From Aphis gossypii (lineage: Eukaryota; Arthropoda; Insecta; Hemiptera; Aphididae): DNA of 64,000 nucleotides. A program made the position numbers and the translations under genes. How positions within the stretch are numbered: position 1 is the stretch's first letter; the number at the start of each line of letters is the position of its first letter. Where the stretch lies: NCBI RefSeq assembly GCF_020184175.1, contig NC_065530.1, positions 62,597,260 through 62,661,259 of the forward strand. The letters are read 5' to 3'. The notes below the pieces were generated by a model, which saw only the letters and a list, made by a program, of their open reading frames with translations, did not search any database and was not told the origin of the DNA. This document shows positions 14,170 through 27,503 of the stretch, piece after piece.

Positions 14170-17100
14170 GTATGTTTTTATATTTGCGTAGACTAATCTC
14201 TGATAAGTTATCTCACTTTCTCTATCTTTACATATTATATTATGTGTGTGTATGTGTGTTTTGTTTGCTTTATCTTTGACTAATCGTTTATAAATCTCAT
14301 TAAATCGTTAAATTGTTGAGACTCGTACAATTACGATTATTAAATTATTATAAAACCGTGAGAATTGAATACTAGAATTTTGTTTTCGTCAATTATACTG
14401 TATTACTATATCGTAAATGTTTTCTAAATAACAGCGCCCCAAGTCATCTATTCCTTGAATATATCTGCCGAGGAGGGATTGCAATTAGCAAATTTTCAAA
14501 ACATATTATCGGTATTTTGAATTTAAACGGCGCACAATCAGCAATTATAGTGACGACTTAAATTATGTTTATCGATCATTACCACCGATAATCGCCATTC
14601 GTTGAATACCACATCTTAATGTGTAATTTATGGCCGTTTTATGATTGGGCCTAATTGAGCATTTAGGCAATCATCACTGCATATGATTTTTTTATAAACT
14701 TGAACTAAAATATGACTACAAAGAATTTATTGATTATGAGTTTCAACAAATTATTATAGTACACATTGTGGAATAAACTACGTTGTATGATTTGTAGTAC
14801 CTAATGAAATACTAACATCACCTGCATTACACTTTTATTTATTTATATGCCTATTAGATATAACTATGTAAGTACCAAACTTATTAAGTTTGGTAAGTCA
14901 CTCGAGAGAGAGTGTTATTCACCAACAATCACTCATTTACCGTCTCGTCTGTAAAGCATAATATAGATTCTTTGTCGTCAATAGTTAGTTGGAAATGGTT
15001 AGGGTATTTCCTCTGTAGTAGGTCCCATTTGTTTCATTTGTTTTTTTCATTTTTAGGACAAAACGTATGCGTAAACGAGGGTTAAAATAGGTACTTCACA
15101 AGAACCTTTATTTTATGAATTCACCAATAAAGTCAAAATACATAATAGTTTTTTTAGTGGAAGATTTTGTTAAACATCTGAATAACGGTTAGACATAATA
15201 CTCAATAAATACGTGCATCCAAACCGCTATATTATTTGGTAATCCGAAGTTGAAAAGACATTTCAAGGATATCACAAAATTAATTAGTATGTTCAATAAT
15301 AAGTAATTATATGCTTACATAAGACTAAATTTGAAACCCAATCACATGTCAAATAATTTTAAAATTAAATAATAATGAGTAATGAGTAATTTAATATATT
15401 TAATTATTTTAAAATAATTCTATGCTTTTTACAAATCCGCTTATATTTGTGATAAGTACACTAAAAGAATAGACCCAAATCACACAGTCACACGATCTGA
15501 CAGTCATATATTTCAAATAAAAACTTCCTGTTCATGTATGCTGTATGTGATAACTGATAATAATGTATATTATACCTATAATGTATGTGTTAAGATGCGT
15601 AGCTGCCGGCATAAAAACCGGTACATGACAAAGTATTTTGGCGATTAAACAAAATTTTGTTACATCATTTCCGACTTATAACTACGTTTGGCAATCGGTC
15701 GATTCTACTTTCCATCAGAGACCATTCAGAAAAGCCTGGAGCTACATTAAAATAGCATATTATTTATAATTCTGTTGAAATGAATGAAATTCGAAAATTC
15801 AACAGTTATAGATATATATTATCAATAATCTACCATCGTCTTCATGAACCTTGACCTCGTCCGAGCATCTGAATTTAAAACTAAATGTAAATGATTTACT
15901 ATTCATCCAGTGATAATCAGTTCAACGAAAACAATACGTATACTTTTTAATGAAACAACCGGAAAGTGATCAACGAACATGTTACTAAATCTCATAATAC
16001 AAACAATCAACACGTGTTTTTGTGCGGAAGCACAATAAAATATTTACACCTTATATAGGTAATGAATTAAATGACCTTGAAATTTCTGTTTGACAATTGA
16101 TTACACATTTATGTGTTATACAATAATACATAGGCATACTATAACCACTAACCACCGATCTGTGAAAAAAAATAAGTCCTAGATAAATCTAGTAGGTATT
16201 TAACTAATATTTTAAGTATATGAACGTTTTCAAAAAAAAAAAATATTAGCGAACTTAAAATAAGAGGTCAAATATTATCGTAGTGTATTATACTTGACGA
16301 TAAAATGTTATTATTTTCGATGAATATTTTAATGTATAGCCCGCGGTAACTTTTACATAACAGGTCGCAAGAAAATTCACTTCCGAAATTATTTTATTCA
16401 CCGTACGCCCATCATAACGCGATTAAATTATTTTGATATGTATTGATTTTTTTTGGAAAACAAGTTATTAAAAAATTATTGGATGAAGATGTTCAAACGC
16501 AAATTAAAAAAAACCCACTTACCTACGTTTTTTACCACATTATATATGCGTGTATAATTTGTACGATATCGTATGTGTCATCTATTCGAAGAAAAATTCT
16601 TGTGCAAATTTAGTGATGTTAGTAATAACGACTGTTGAAGTCTCTACAGACCAGTTTCCACAATCATATTCCGAGTCTATATTGGAACAACGAGCAGTTG
16701 AAACTATAACATAACAATAAACTTGCAACACTTTAAAAGCAACTAGAACTTATTTGAAATAAAAAAATTACGAAAATTGGTAAATATATTTTATAATATT
16801 ATGTGTAAGTTTACCAACATCAAAAAAGTATTATACATGAATATATTTAAAAATTAATTGTTGATAAAAAACATTTACCTACATATTACTATGCAGGGAT
16901 ACACCTTAGTAATGATTTAATACAAAAATAAAATTTTGATTTAACGTTATAAGTATATCTATAATCCTCCATAGATAGATTTTATGAATAATATATTTAT
17001 ATATTTAAGTAGGTATTTAACAATAAACTATAATAATATAATAATACAATAAAGTACCTAAATAACATGGCCAAAGGGGAAAAAAGTCAACTCATTCACA

Positions 17101-18525
17101 TGACTGATTCGCAAATAATAAAAATTCTTGAGAAATAAAAATCTGCTTGTATACCTATCACGAGCTATTTACGTGCCGGAACAATGAATACATTGGAATT
17201 TTCTTTATTGTCAATGACAGCTCACCTGCGACCCGCAACAATTATTTAGTATAACAATTCGTTGATATATAACAAAATCGTGCAGATACAGAGTACATAA
17301 AACGATATCTTCAAAATAAGTTTTAAACTATAGAAATAATGACAAAACCCAATAGCCAATTTATCCTTCTATATATTGAATCTTAAAATTTTAACTAGAC
17401 TCTGAAGTTTCAACTTTTTTTTATCATCACTTCGGTAAAGAAAATAGATTCATTATTTGCATAATAATGTTACTGAATAAATAGTTTATTTAGAAAATGC
17501 AACTGATATTACATATTGCGGTTGACCACGCATTTTTGTATATGCGTTTGATAATAATATATGAAATGTACCTACCTACTTTGTTTCCTTTTTATCTTGA
17601 AATTAAAGTAATTTAAACCGAAAATTCGATTTAAACCGCACTGCAAGTGTGTAGTGTAATTGATTTTAACTAGACCTCAAGTAAGGATACGCAGACGAAT
17701 AGACCACAACACTAATGTGGTTGGTACTTGATATACCTATTTATATGCTTAATGCGAAAATGTACTCGGTTACAGTTGTTTATAATTAAACAAACTACAA
17801 ACAGCCCGATCAACGTCTGTTTTTATTACGTTGTCATGTTTCCCGCAGCGGCATATAGTAACTTATCTGCCTCCTTGCTTGCCTATAAATATTTGTATTT
17901 TGTTTGTAAAAATATTTACAGATGGGTTGGTCTGAAGTAAACTATAATATTATTATCATCATCTTCATTTTGACGTGATGAGCCCTCTTTCGTCGCGCGC
18001 TTCGTTACTTTTCGTCCGTGCATGAGTTCCGGACGACCGGCGACAACGTCGTCCGGATACCTGTAGCGTACAATACATATTACATGTATTGGGTACCTGT
18101 ACGAAGAACCGGACACGCCCAGACAAATTTTACGCTCCATTAACAGCGGCAAACGATGATGATCGTTGTCGTAATAATAATATATTGTTATAATATCGCG
18201 CGGGTGTGAGTGTGCGTTTGTGCGAGAAAACGTCATAATATCAACGACCTCGTTGGCTATGTAATATTATTATAGATGAGAGATGTGTGAACTGAAATCG
18301 AAAACCTATTGCGTAATATAGACGCACATATACTCTATACAGGAATAATTAACGTCGAAAACGGCTTCGGGGTAAAAACGAACGAATCCATTGTTCCGGT
18401 GTAAAGCGGGGGAGTTTTTTCTCCAAAGGGTATTGCGTAAATCCCTCTTCGTGCTCACTGCCATCGCCCCATCGGTGTATACTGCACATAGTATACAATA
18501 TATATCTAAGTATAATAATGCGCGT

Positions 18526-18543
18526 ATGTGTGTGTGTGTGTGT

Positions 18544-18584
<41 letters not shown>
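18526..18584. repeat. (GT)n microsatellite with one interruption
   Basis: A run of about 59 bases of alternating purine and pyrimidine (GT) has a single GG interruption. Open frames across it, encoding Thr-His or Cys-Val repeats, are artefacts of the tract. Confidence 0.95.
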
Positions 18585-18588
<4 letters not shown>

Positions 18589-21500
18589 CGTGGGACATAT
18601 AAAAAACGACAAAGAACCGACAACTGGCACTAAATCATAATTCATAATATATAATATATATAAAAATATTTATGATGAATAGAATATAGTTGTAGTGAAT
18701 TAAAAAAAAATGCATAAAAATAATGTATACGTCGTACATTAATATACGATTTTCTTGTACAGCATTAATATGACGATAATTTTTATTAACCATTTATTCT
18801 TAACAGTATTGTACATTTTGATCTTATTGTATGTATATCGGTTCGTTTACGTAATAAAAAAATATATTGAAACCGCTGATAACATTTTTTTTCACATAAA
18901 AAGCATGTCACATAATTATTCATAATACACTTGTTTGTATCCTTATGTATGCAGTGTAAACATAATAGATCGGTCAAAGAAATACCGCCACGGAACCCGA
19001 GTCTGTAGTATATACATGATAATATTCGGACATCATACATACATAGCAATGTGCGAGATAAAAGTTGTTTGATAAATCGCGCTCTCCTACGAAATTACAA
19101 AGTAAATATTTTATTGTGCTTAGGGCAAATTAAATTTTAATTCAAACTCAATTATTATATAATGTGCGTAGGTTCATACAAATGAATATTAATGTATTAA
19201 ACATCAATAAGAAACGTTGTTATATAATAAATCGGTCGTATACTCGTATATTCATACTCAAAAGTCATCTTTGAAACGATATAAGTTATTTAATATATAA
19301 CCGAATATAGTATTATGTATCCCTTTTGTCAAGGCCCGGATCGCTGGGGCTGTATAATATTATTGGAGGTCTGATATTATTTTATCTTCATGATGTGGAC
19401 GTAATACGATTTATTATCTTAACGATTATAAGATTTTATATGCCTATCAAAAAAAAAAAAAATAATAATAATAATAATAAAAATTGTACGACTAAGATAC
19501 AATTTAATACATATACTCGTATACCCAATACATTTTTATTGTATACTGTATGATGGTGTTGTACTGTTGTTGTAACGTGATGAGAGATCGCATGGAAGAA
19601 CAGACTTTCCGGCGACAGGAAGTTTATAACCCCGCACGCGCAGGATTTATACACGCGAGGAACTGCGAAAACGAAAACTCGACCGCAGCATCCATATATC
19701 CAGCATAGACGCGACGACGTTGCACGTTCCTTGTGTGTATTTTATAGGACTACATCCGTTTTGCAAACATGGAAACGACTGGTTCCTTTTATGCCGGTGC
19801 AGCAATCTTACCCCGCACACTCATACAAACACGATACAGCACACTGACATTATATATATATACAATATACACACACAAACACACTGTCCGGCCTGCCGTG
19901 TTCATGTCCTTTTTACGAGCAGCGTCGCGTTGTAATTAACAGGAAACGCGGGCGAATCGCAAAAAAAAGAAAAGAAAAGAAAATAGGAATAGAAATAGAA
20001 ATATACGCGTATAACAATATAAACGTGCCAGTTTGGTATACTACCAATAATATTTATATATATATAATATATATAGGTACACAATGTTGACCTTGGAGGG
20101 TAAATCACGTACCGAAATATATCTATATATTCGAGTACTTATGTACTGCAATACGTATATTCTTTATATGTATATATAATTATTCGGGCGTACAGCCAGC
20201 AGGTGCCTATATAATAATAACGATGATGATAATAATAATAATAACAATAATCGACGCCGATACATGTACGTCTGTATATTATAATCCTTTCGTGCGATGC
20301 GTGCACGCCCGCCGAATAACAAAAATATATATAATATATATATATAAACACTATTTCACAGTTCTTCCCGACGCCGTCTGAATATTATTAGGTACCCAGA
20401 CGTTTGAAGTTTTTATTCGTTTAACAGTCGATTTATGGCCATTTATGAATACGTAAAATTACTATTATGTACGCGCGCGGTGTGATGTCTGTTTAGCGAA
20501 CATAACTTGTTTCAAAACATTTTGAATTCTTTATTTTAAAGACACGTCTCAAACGTACATTTTATTTTTAGCTAGCATTCAAAATCTTCCAATCTTTAAT
20601 ACAATTGTTATCACTACCTATTACATTAATATTATTACTATGGCTCAGATTTTATAGAACTTGCAAATATTATACTATTTTTATATACTTAGATAAAAAA
20701 TAGTATAGTAAGCATAATACCTATTTTATAACATATGATATAAAATTATGTTGTATATTTTTACAATTTTGAGTTTTTAATATTAGTTTTTCAGCTGCGG
20801 TGCTATTTTTGTTATTTTTGAAAAGTTTTGCAATTAAAATTTAAATCAATAACATTTTTTTTTTGATAATAAATTCTATAAATTCTATTCAAAGTTTGAT
20901 AAATAATAAATAATATTTTATTTAAGTAAAAACTCAACAATTGTAATTTACATTTTCTATGTCATTAAGGCAATATTACGTCGAAATGTTCAAAATTTAT
21001 AAGGTATATAATACATGAATTTGATATAGTGATATCAAGTCCGAGATCTTATTATTAAAATACTGTAGCTATTGCGTTCTGCGACAATTAGGTACTTCCG
21101 TTAACGAATGCATTTAAAAAATGAAAATATTGTTTAATACTTAAAATTATTTTTTAATAATAATACTTTGTTTATTGCCTAGTTATGTATTTCAGTAATT
21201 TAATTTAATATTTAATTTCATGGAAATAATCGTAAAATTGAATATGTACTTCTAATATCATATACGATATTGCATTAAACGCGGTTGGTTGTCATAATAA
21301 AGAGGTATATAGGTACTGCGCATTTCAAATCGGTTTATTTTAAATCTCGAATTATTAGTAGGCGCGAAGTTTAATAACCATACGCAGCTATATTATAATA
21401 ATTATTATACCATTAGTATATTATGTATGTGTGTGGTATAATAAATACTGTCGAATTGAAAAACGCCGACTGGATTTTAATGCGATAATGTTTATACACG

Positions 21501-22010
21501 GCCGGTCAGGTTTGAATCGTTCTATCCGCATATTTTTCACTCGTATCATAACATACGATTTATTTGTCGTGTCGTGGTTCACGGTGGATATAATATAGCA
21601 ATGGGAGTTTTTCGATTAAAAGGACCGCCATTGGCGAGCGAACTGCGTGCATATAACAATTTGAAAACAGTAATACAATATTTTAGATACCTACCTAGTA
21701 CCTATAGCTGCACTTTGGCAAAACATAAACCGCCGCCGCTGCAGCTGCAGAACCTATATCGGGGGCCTCTGTGTCTCTGCGACAACCGAATCGCCACGTC
21801 CGCACGACGCCCGTGATGATGATCATTATTATTATGATAACATCATATCATTATTATTATTATAATAAAATATATGGGTACAGTTACCGGGTTACGGTTT
21901 TCGAATTAGTCGTCTATTCATATCATCACATTATATATATATAATACGTATAATTTATATAAAGTATACACAGTCTGCGCGTACCTATAATATAATATTA
22001 TATTATATTC

Positions 22011-22285
22011 TGCACCCGGGCGACCAGGATCCGTAACACGCTCACACGCACGAGCGCGAGCTCCGTCGCACAATAACAGCAACATCGCTCGTTCATTAAT
22101 TTACATGACGTAGGAATCCGCGCGCGTTTTTGACACACCAGTGACCCCGTTTATTATACGTCGCGGCGCCGCTGATAGCCTCGTTTTCGCGCCGTCTCGA
22201 TTTCGGGGAACTCGCGCGCGTAACGGTGCGGTGGTCACCCCGTGCGCGCGAAGACGGTGGCGACGAGTCACGTCTAAAATTATGG
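22011..22285. promoter_or_regulatory. GC-rich, CpG-dense island
   Basis: About 270 bases have many CGCG and GCGC tetranucleotides in an otherwise AT-rich environment, including repeated GCGCGCG blocks. No extended open frame is present. It lies about 5 kb upstream of the first confident RhoGAP exon and is a candidate alternative promoter or unmethylated CpG island. The role is inferred from composition only. Confidence 0.28.
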
Positions 22286-25036
22286 AGAATAATACAGGCG
22301 TACGCCTATGATATATTATATTGAAAAGACTCGAACCCTGCTGTTAAAAAAAAACAAACAAACAAATTTATTTATTTATTAACCGCAATTATAAATTATC
22401 TTGTACGATTTTAAAATAAATCTTCAGCCTTCTAAATGTATTCATACGACGTGCGATAAAATAATTATTACATAGCTTTAATATTATCATAATATTATAT
22501 CCAGTCATCTGCTCGTGGTATTAAAATTATGTTATTTTTAATATGTCGTTTATGACGTTTTGATATCCGCAACGTCCGGTCCTTAGTCCTTACCATATCA
22601 CGGCGACGGTACCCCAGTGCAATTCACCGTTTGCGCCGGCAGTTTATCCGGCACTAGTTACTTATACAAGCAACTATATGTATACATAAACTTAACGGCC
22701 CCTGCTCGAATTAAAACGGTTCGGTCGCTCCATTTATCTGTGTGTACAGATGACGATGATTATAATGATAATAATAAACGTATATGCCGTGTATACATAC
22801 ATTCCGCGAGTGCATCCCGTTGCAGAACGCCACTGAAATAAGCGTTGCGCGAACGGAAAAATCTCGGCACAAACTGGTTCGCGACCCACAGGTGTTTCGC
22901 GGCTGGTGCGTGCGTATATATACATAGACATTGATATATAATACTGGAAACCGTTATATACCTCTGCATATTATATGTATTTACAATATGCAAATATATG
23001 CTATACCTTCCAATTTCCATTTTCCAACGTCATTCATCCCCCGGCCGATCAAGGCGTCGCGATGGCGGGCGAATTTAGTTTGTATAAAATGTCTTCAAGA
23101 GACAATGACGTTTTTGATTAAAGAGACGGGGATGAAGAGCTTATTATTATTCGCTGACCCCACTTCCTTTAATCAACGATTCTTTTGTTTTGTATTCGAC
23201 GATACATTGGGTTCCGGTTTACCGGTTCATATTATATAATATATTATACCGTCTATGAGGAAACGCCTCCGTGGTTAATTACACAGCCAAGATGACGCGA
23301 TAATATCCGATGTAACGATTATTCATACATACTCTATACTTCATCGCCGAGCAGGATATTATCACTCGATACACGTGACACACGTCGTTAACTTACTGTA
23401 TAATATATATATAATATAGATGCAGACTGCAGTGGCGCATACGCATACTATTGTCGATACATCTATATTAGGCTACGGCCCACCCCGAAATGTCTTTTCG
23501 AATGAAGTCGTTAACAACAATATCTAATAAAACAAATTGGAATAATGGTACTAATGGTAGGCATAATACATTTTTGTATTGTTAGTCCGGGCGGGAATCA
23601 ATGATTTTAATCATAACCAAAACTGTTATATAGGTTCGCTTTGAACGGCTTTAGTTTTTGTTTTAACCGGTGTCCATCCCTCAGTACGCCTCCCGGCCTT
23701 CATTCCATATTTTAGCTTTAATCATCTACTACAAATCGAAAGGATCAGTTTTTTAGAGAAGCTAACAATTTTTTTTCTAACATTATTAGATAATCAGATA
23801 ACTCGTATACATATTTTGATATATTATTAAGTATATGGATACGAATACAAATCGATGGTAGGTATATCAATGGTACAAATTGCGTATGCTGTACACAGGT
23901 ATCTACTTTTCAGTATGTTTAAATTATTGAATGTACCTATATCTACCTACTACCTTCCTTATTCGTTTTCTTCATAACTGATATAAAACTTGGATAACTC
24001 TCAAAATAATATTTAATTTACGGGTGTGTAGGTACAGAATATAAATTGTTTTATTTAAATGAGTTGTTTAAATGTTTATTTTAAGTAGGTAATCGTTTTA
24101 TTGCCTATATAGGTACGTGTATCACAATTCACACTACACAATGTATGGATGTAATAAAACTATTAAAACATAAAAGTAAAATTTAAAATTATAATTTACT
24201 TTTAGTATTACAAAAATATTTATGTGTACTACTTGTACTAGAATGTGACGTATTTGTCGGTGTAATATTACAATTAAATCAACACATTCTTTTTAATTTA
24301 ATCATGTTAACAAATTTTAATGATGCATGATTATCAATAATTAATTTAACAAACAACTTATGTAGGTACAAGAATATTATGGTTTATGACAAAATAATAT
24401 AAATACCTTTACGGTCGTTCAATTAAAAATTATAACTTATAACCTTTAAAACCATAAACATTTAAGTATACCTATTATATACAGTACAGTCGTACACGTA
24501 ACAACAATACGCATATATAAGTGTTGAGCATCACTATATTATAAATGTCATTAAATTTACTGTGTTTAAAATTTAATTTACTATTTAGCATAAAAATAAT
24601 TTTGGGGGAAGTTTGGCATGAAGAAACCCGAAAGGTATTAATATTCACGATCAAAACCTTGTCATTACATGTATATAACCATGTCGTTTATAAGCAAACT
24701 AACAAAATTTTGAAGGTTATTAAAAATATATATCACCATAAATTGTATTGTTCATGGGCGTTCATTTCGCGATATATCTCAATGTGCTAACTGATATCTG
24801 TTATCGTGTATTATAAAACGATAAAGCTTAAAAATATATAGATCGGTATAACGAGATCAAGTCTATAGTTACTAATCGCCTGAAAACAAAACGGTGCTTT
24901 AAATGGATATAATTTTTTTATTTAATAGTCGTCGGTATGATGAAAGAGGACGAACAAAAATAACAAAGGTGATATTTTTTCAACCCAATCGCTATATTTT
25001 CCTCTGAAATACGTTAATTACGATAATTACATGTAG

Positions 25037-25192
25037 TTTTTCCCGGTGTGTGCTAGGAGGAGGATCGAGGAGGATCACCTTGAAAAATTACTAGAAATTT
25101 TGCGGTGTCGATTACGCAAGAAAATATGTTTTAAAAAAATTATATGTTCGTCATACGGGTACAGCTCAAGGGCAAAAATGTATACTCCAAAG
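25037..25192 (+). CDS. Candidate basic-rich exon upstream of RhoGAP exons
   Basis: A 156-nt segment (52 codons, phase 0 to phase 0) follows a possible acceptor (TTACATGTAG) and ends at a possible donor (CCAAAG|GTATAC). The peptide is rich in Arg, Lys and Leu with an amphipathic-looking stretch (EEDHLEKLLEILRCRLRKK). Its exit phase matches the exon at 27384, but the sequence does not clearly look like the missing first half of a DH domain. It could be a chance frame. Confidence 0.2.
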
Positions 25193-27383
25193 GTATACTC
25201 TGTGGATTTTGTCATAAATCGTAAATACGAGAAGAAATATAAAGTTCGTCGGCGTTCAGACTGGGTACGGTAAAACGATACCCTCAATGAAGTCGCAATG
25301 ATGGATAAAAACGATAAAACTTAACCCTTGGGCGAATTTTCATGTTATAATCATTAACTGTTAGGTATAGAACTGTAGACTGTGTTCAATGTGTATATAG
25401 GTACGTATATTGTATACGTATAATGATATTATATAGACCCAAATAATGCCCTACCACATTGAAAACGAAAATACCCACGTGTGCGAATATAACAATAATA
25501 TATTATACATATAGGTAACCTATATATAATGTAATAATAGCGATAAGGCCGTAAATGATTCTATACGTTTAGTTTGTATTAATAATGTAAGTGGTGTGTC
25601 GGACGACGGCGATACGCGAAGGTTGGCCCAGGAGGTTAAATGATAATCTTTCGACAGGATGTACCTACACAAAAACTCAGGGACCGTTTGAGTGTCACGT
25701 TTCTCGACGCGCCCGCCGTGTCCCAGCAGGAAGCTTGTCGGATGTATCGTGTTACTATATATGTATTTATAAAATATATGTAGGTACACCAAGTATAGTG
25801 TTCATTTGTATATTATTCGTACTCTACAGAGGTTAGGTATCTCGCAGATTTCCGAGAACGCTCGTGCGAGAATTCTACAGGTTTTTCGGGTACATAATAT
25901 TATGTGTGATAGTATCACATGTAGACGATGAGTTCCCGGTGGTGGTGTTTACATACAACGTGCATGCAATATATTATGCCACTAACTCGCAGCAAACCGT
26001 TTAAAATCAGTTGAATTTTTATTTTCAATATTTATATGATATCCTATGTATTCGTAAAAACTATCAGTTCTAAATGAATAAACGCGCGCATACAACGAAA
26101 CTCTTATTATGTTGGAATAGGGTAAATAATGTTAACACAATTCTTTTTAATCACAACCCCGTGGCAGTTAGTTTCTATAATTCTTACTTCAGCATATATG
26201 TCGAAAGAAACGGGGTTTTTTATTATCTTAAAAACGTAAAGTTTTAAACTTCTAAGTACTGTTCAGTACATAATTAAAGATTTATTTATTCTAATTTTTC
26301 TTTTCAGTACATCACATAACTTCACATTTGCAGAGACCAAATTATAATATTAGTATCTTCATATTGTTTGGGTGATTTGTTTAACGTTAACTTATATTTC
26401 CATTACAAATATGTATAGTCTATATATTATAATATGTGTAGTTATACTTACACCGCATAGACTGTATACTTTTATATAGAAGCGTTTGTAATCTTATTAT
26501 TTATACCGCATGTAGATGTACTTATACATTACCAAAGTACCGACCACGACGTAAATACGTAACTGAATACGGTCTTCTTCAATAATCGAACGATAGTCGT
26601 TAACCTGCCAGTACTATACCTATCTACTATAGTGGCAGCATATATTATTTGCGTTACAATACTTATATGGAGGTTGCTATAAAGATTCAAAGTAGACAAA
26701 CATCGTCCGTTTAATCGAATGAATTGCTTTTTATCGCATTATGTTAAAATTACTCGCGTCCGTTTGTGAATTATACTACTTTATAGGGTGCCTATTCCGA
26801 TAGATTTATTATGTGTACAAGTGAGAATGGCACACACTCTACAAACACTGCGAACATACTATGATAATATGTGGCTGTATCTACGGAGGATGTATAACAA
26901 CAGTTCAACGTAAAAATAATAAATTATGAATTGTGATTTATCTACGTCAAAAGAAAAAAATATATTAATAATAGCATTACAATAATAAATAACGTGGACG
27001 ATATTTAACCTTCGTGAGTAATTACGATAGTTCTTATTTTGCAATATGCAAATGCCCGCACAGTTTATTATATATTAATCTTTCTCCCCACGTGTTTCAC
27101 CGTTTTCTTTTGCGCCGTTTGACACGTTTCCTATTATCATATAATTTAACATCATCAATGAACAATATACGTATCTATATTATGCTCTACGCACAACAGT
27201 GCGATGTGTATATAATAATAATAACAACAATGTTACGGTTCGACGTAGTTCATGGTCGAAATATCATATAGTTGAGATCTCTATGATCACCTAGTTATGT
27301 AACTACATAATATAATATATATTAATATAAAATGGTACGAAGGTCACTGTCACTAAATACATTTACGTTTTTGTTCAATGCAG

Positions 27384-27503
27384 GTACAGAGACTGACTCA
27401 ATACGAAACGTATTTCCAAAGTTTGTTGGACGAGACCAGACCGGAACATGGAAGAGGCGCCGAATACCACGATCTGTGCATGGCGAACAGCGCCGTCAAA
27501 CAA
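27384..27503 (+). CDS. RhoGAP gene exon: end of DH-like domain
   Basis: Forty codons, phase 0 to 0, with acceptor TTCAATGCAG and donor GTGAGT. The VQRLTQY motif followed by an LLDET...H helix matches the conserved third region of DH domains (usually PVQRLTRY). The preceding part of the domain must come from exons not identified. Confidence 0.85.

Larger units (their letters stand above)
14170..25036. other. Gene-poor region, no confirmed exon
   Basis: AT-rich sequence with short simple-repeat frames only. It contains the GT tract at 18526 and the GC-rich island at 22011, annotated separately. Short frames near 17728, 21574 and 23050 were examined and do not show convincing coding composition or paired splice sites. 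Confidence 0.5.

Noticed and set aside
18306..18645. Frames encoding Thr-His or Cys-Val runs
   Set aside because: Produced by the GT microsatellite.
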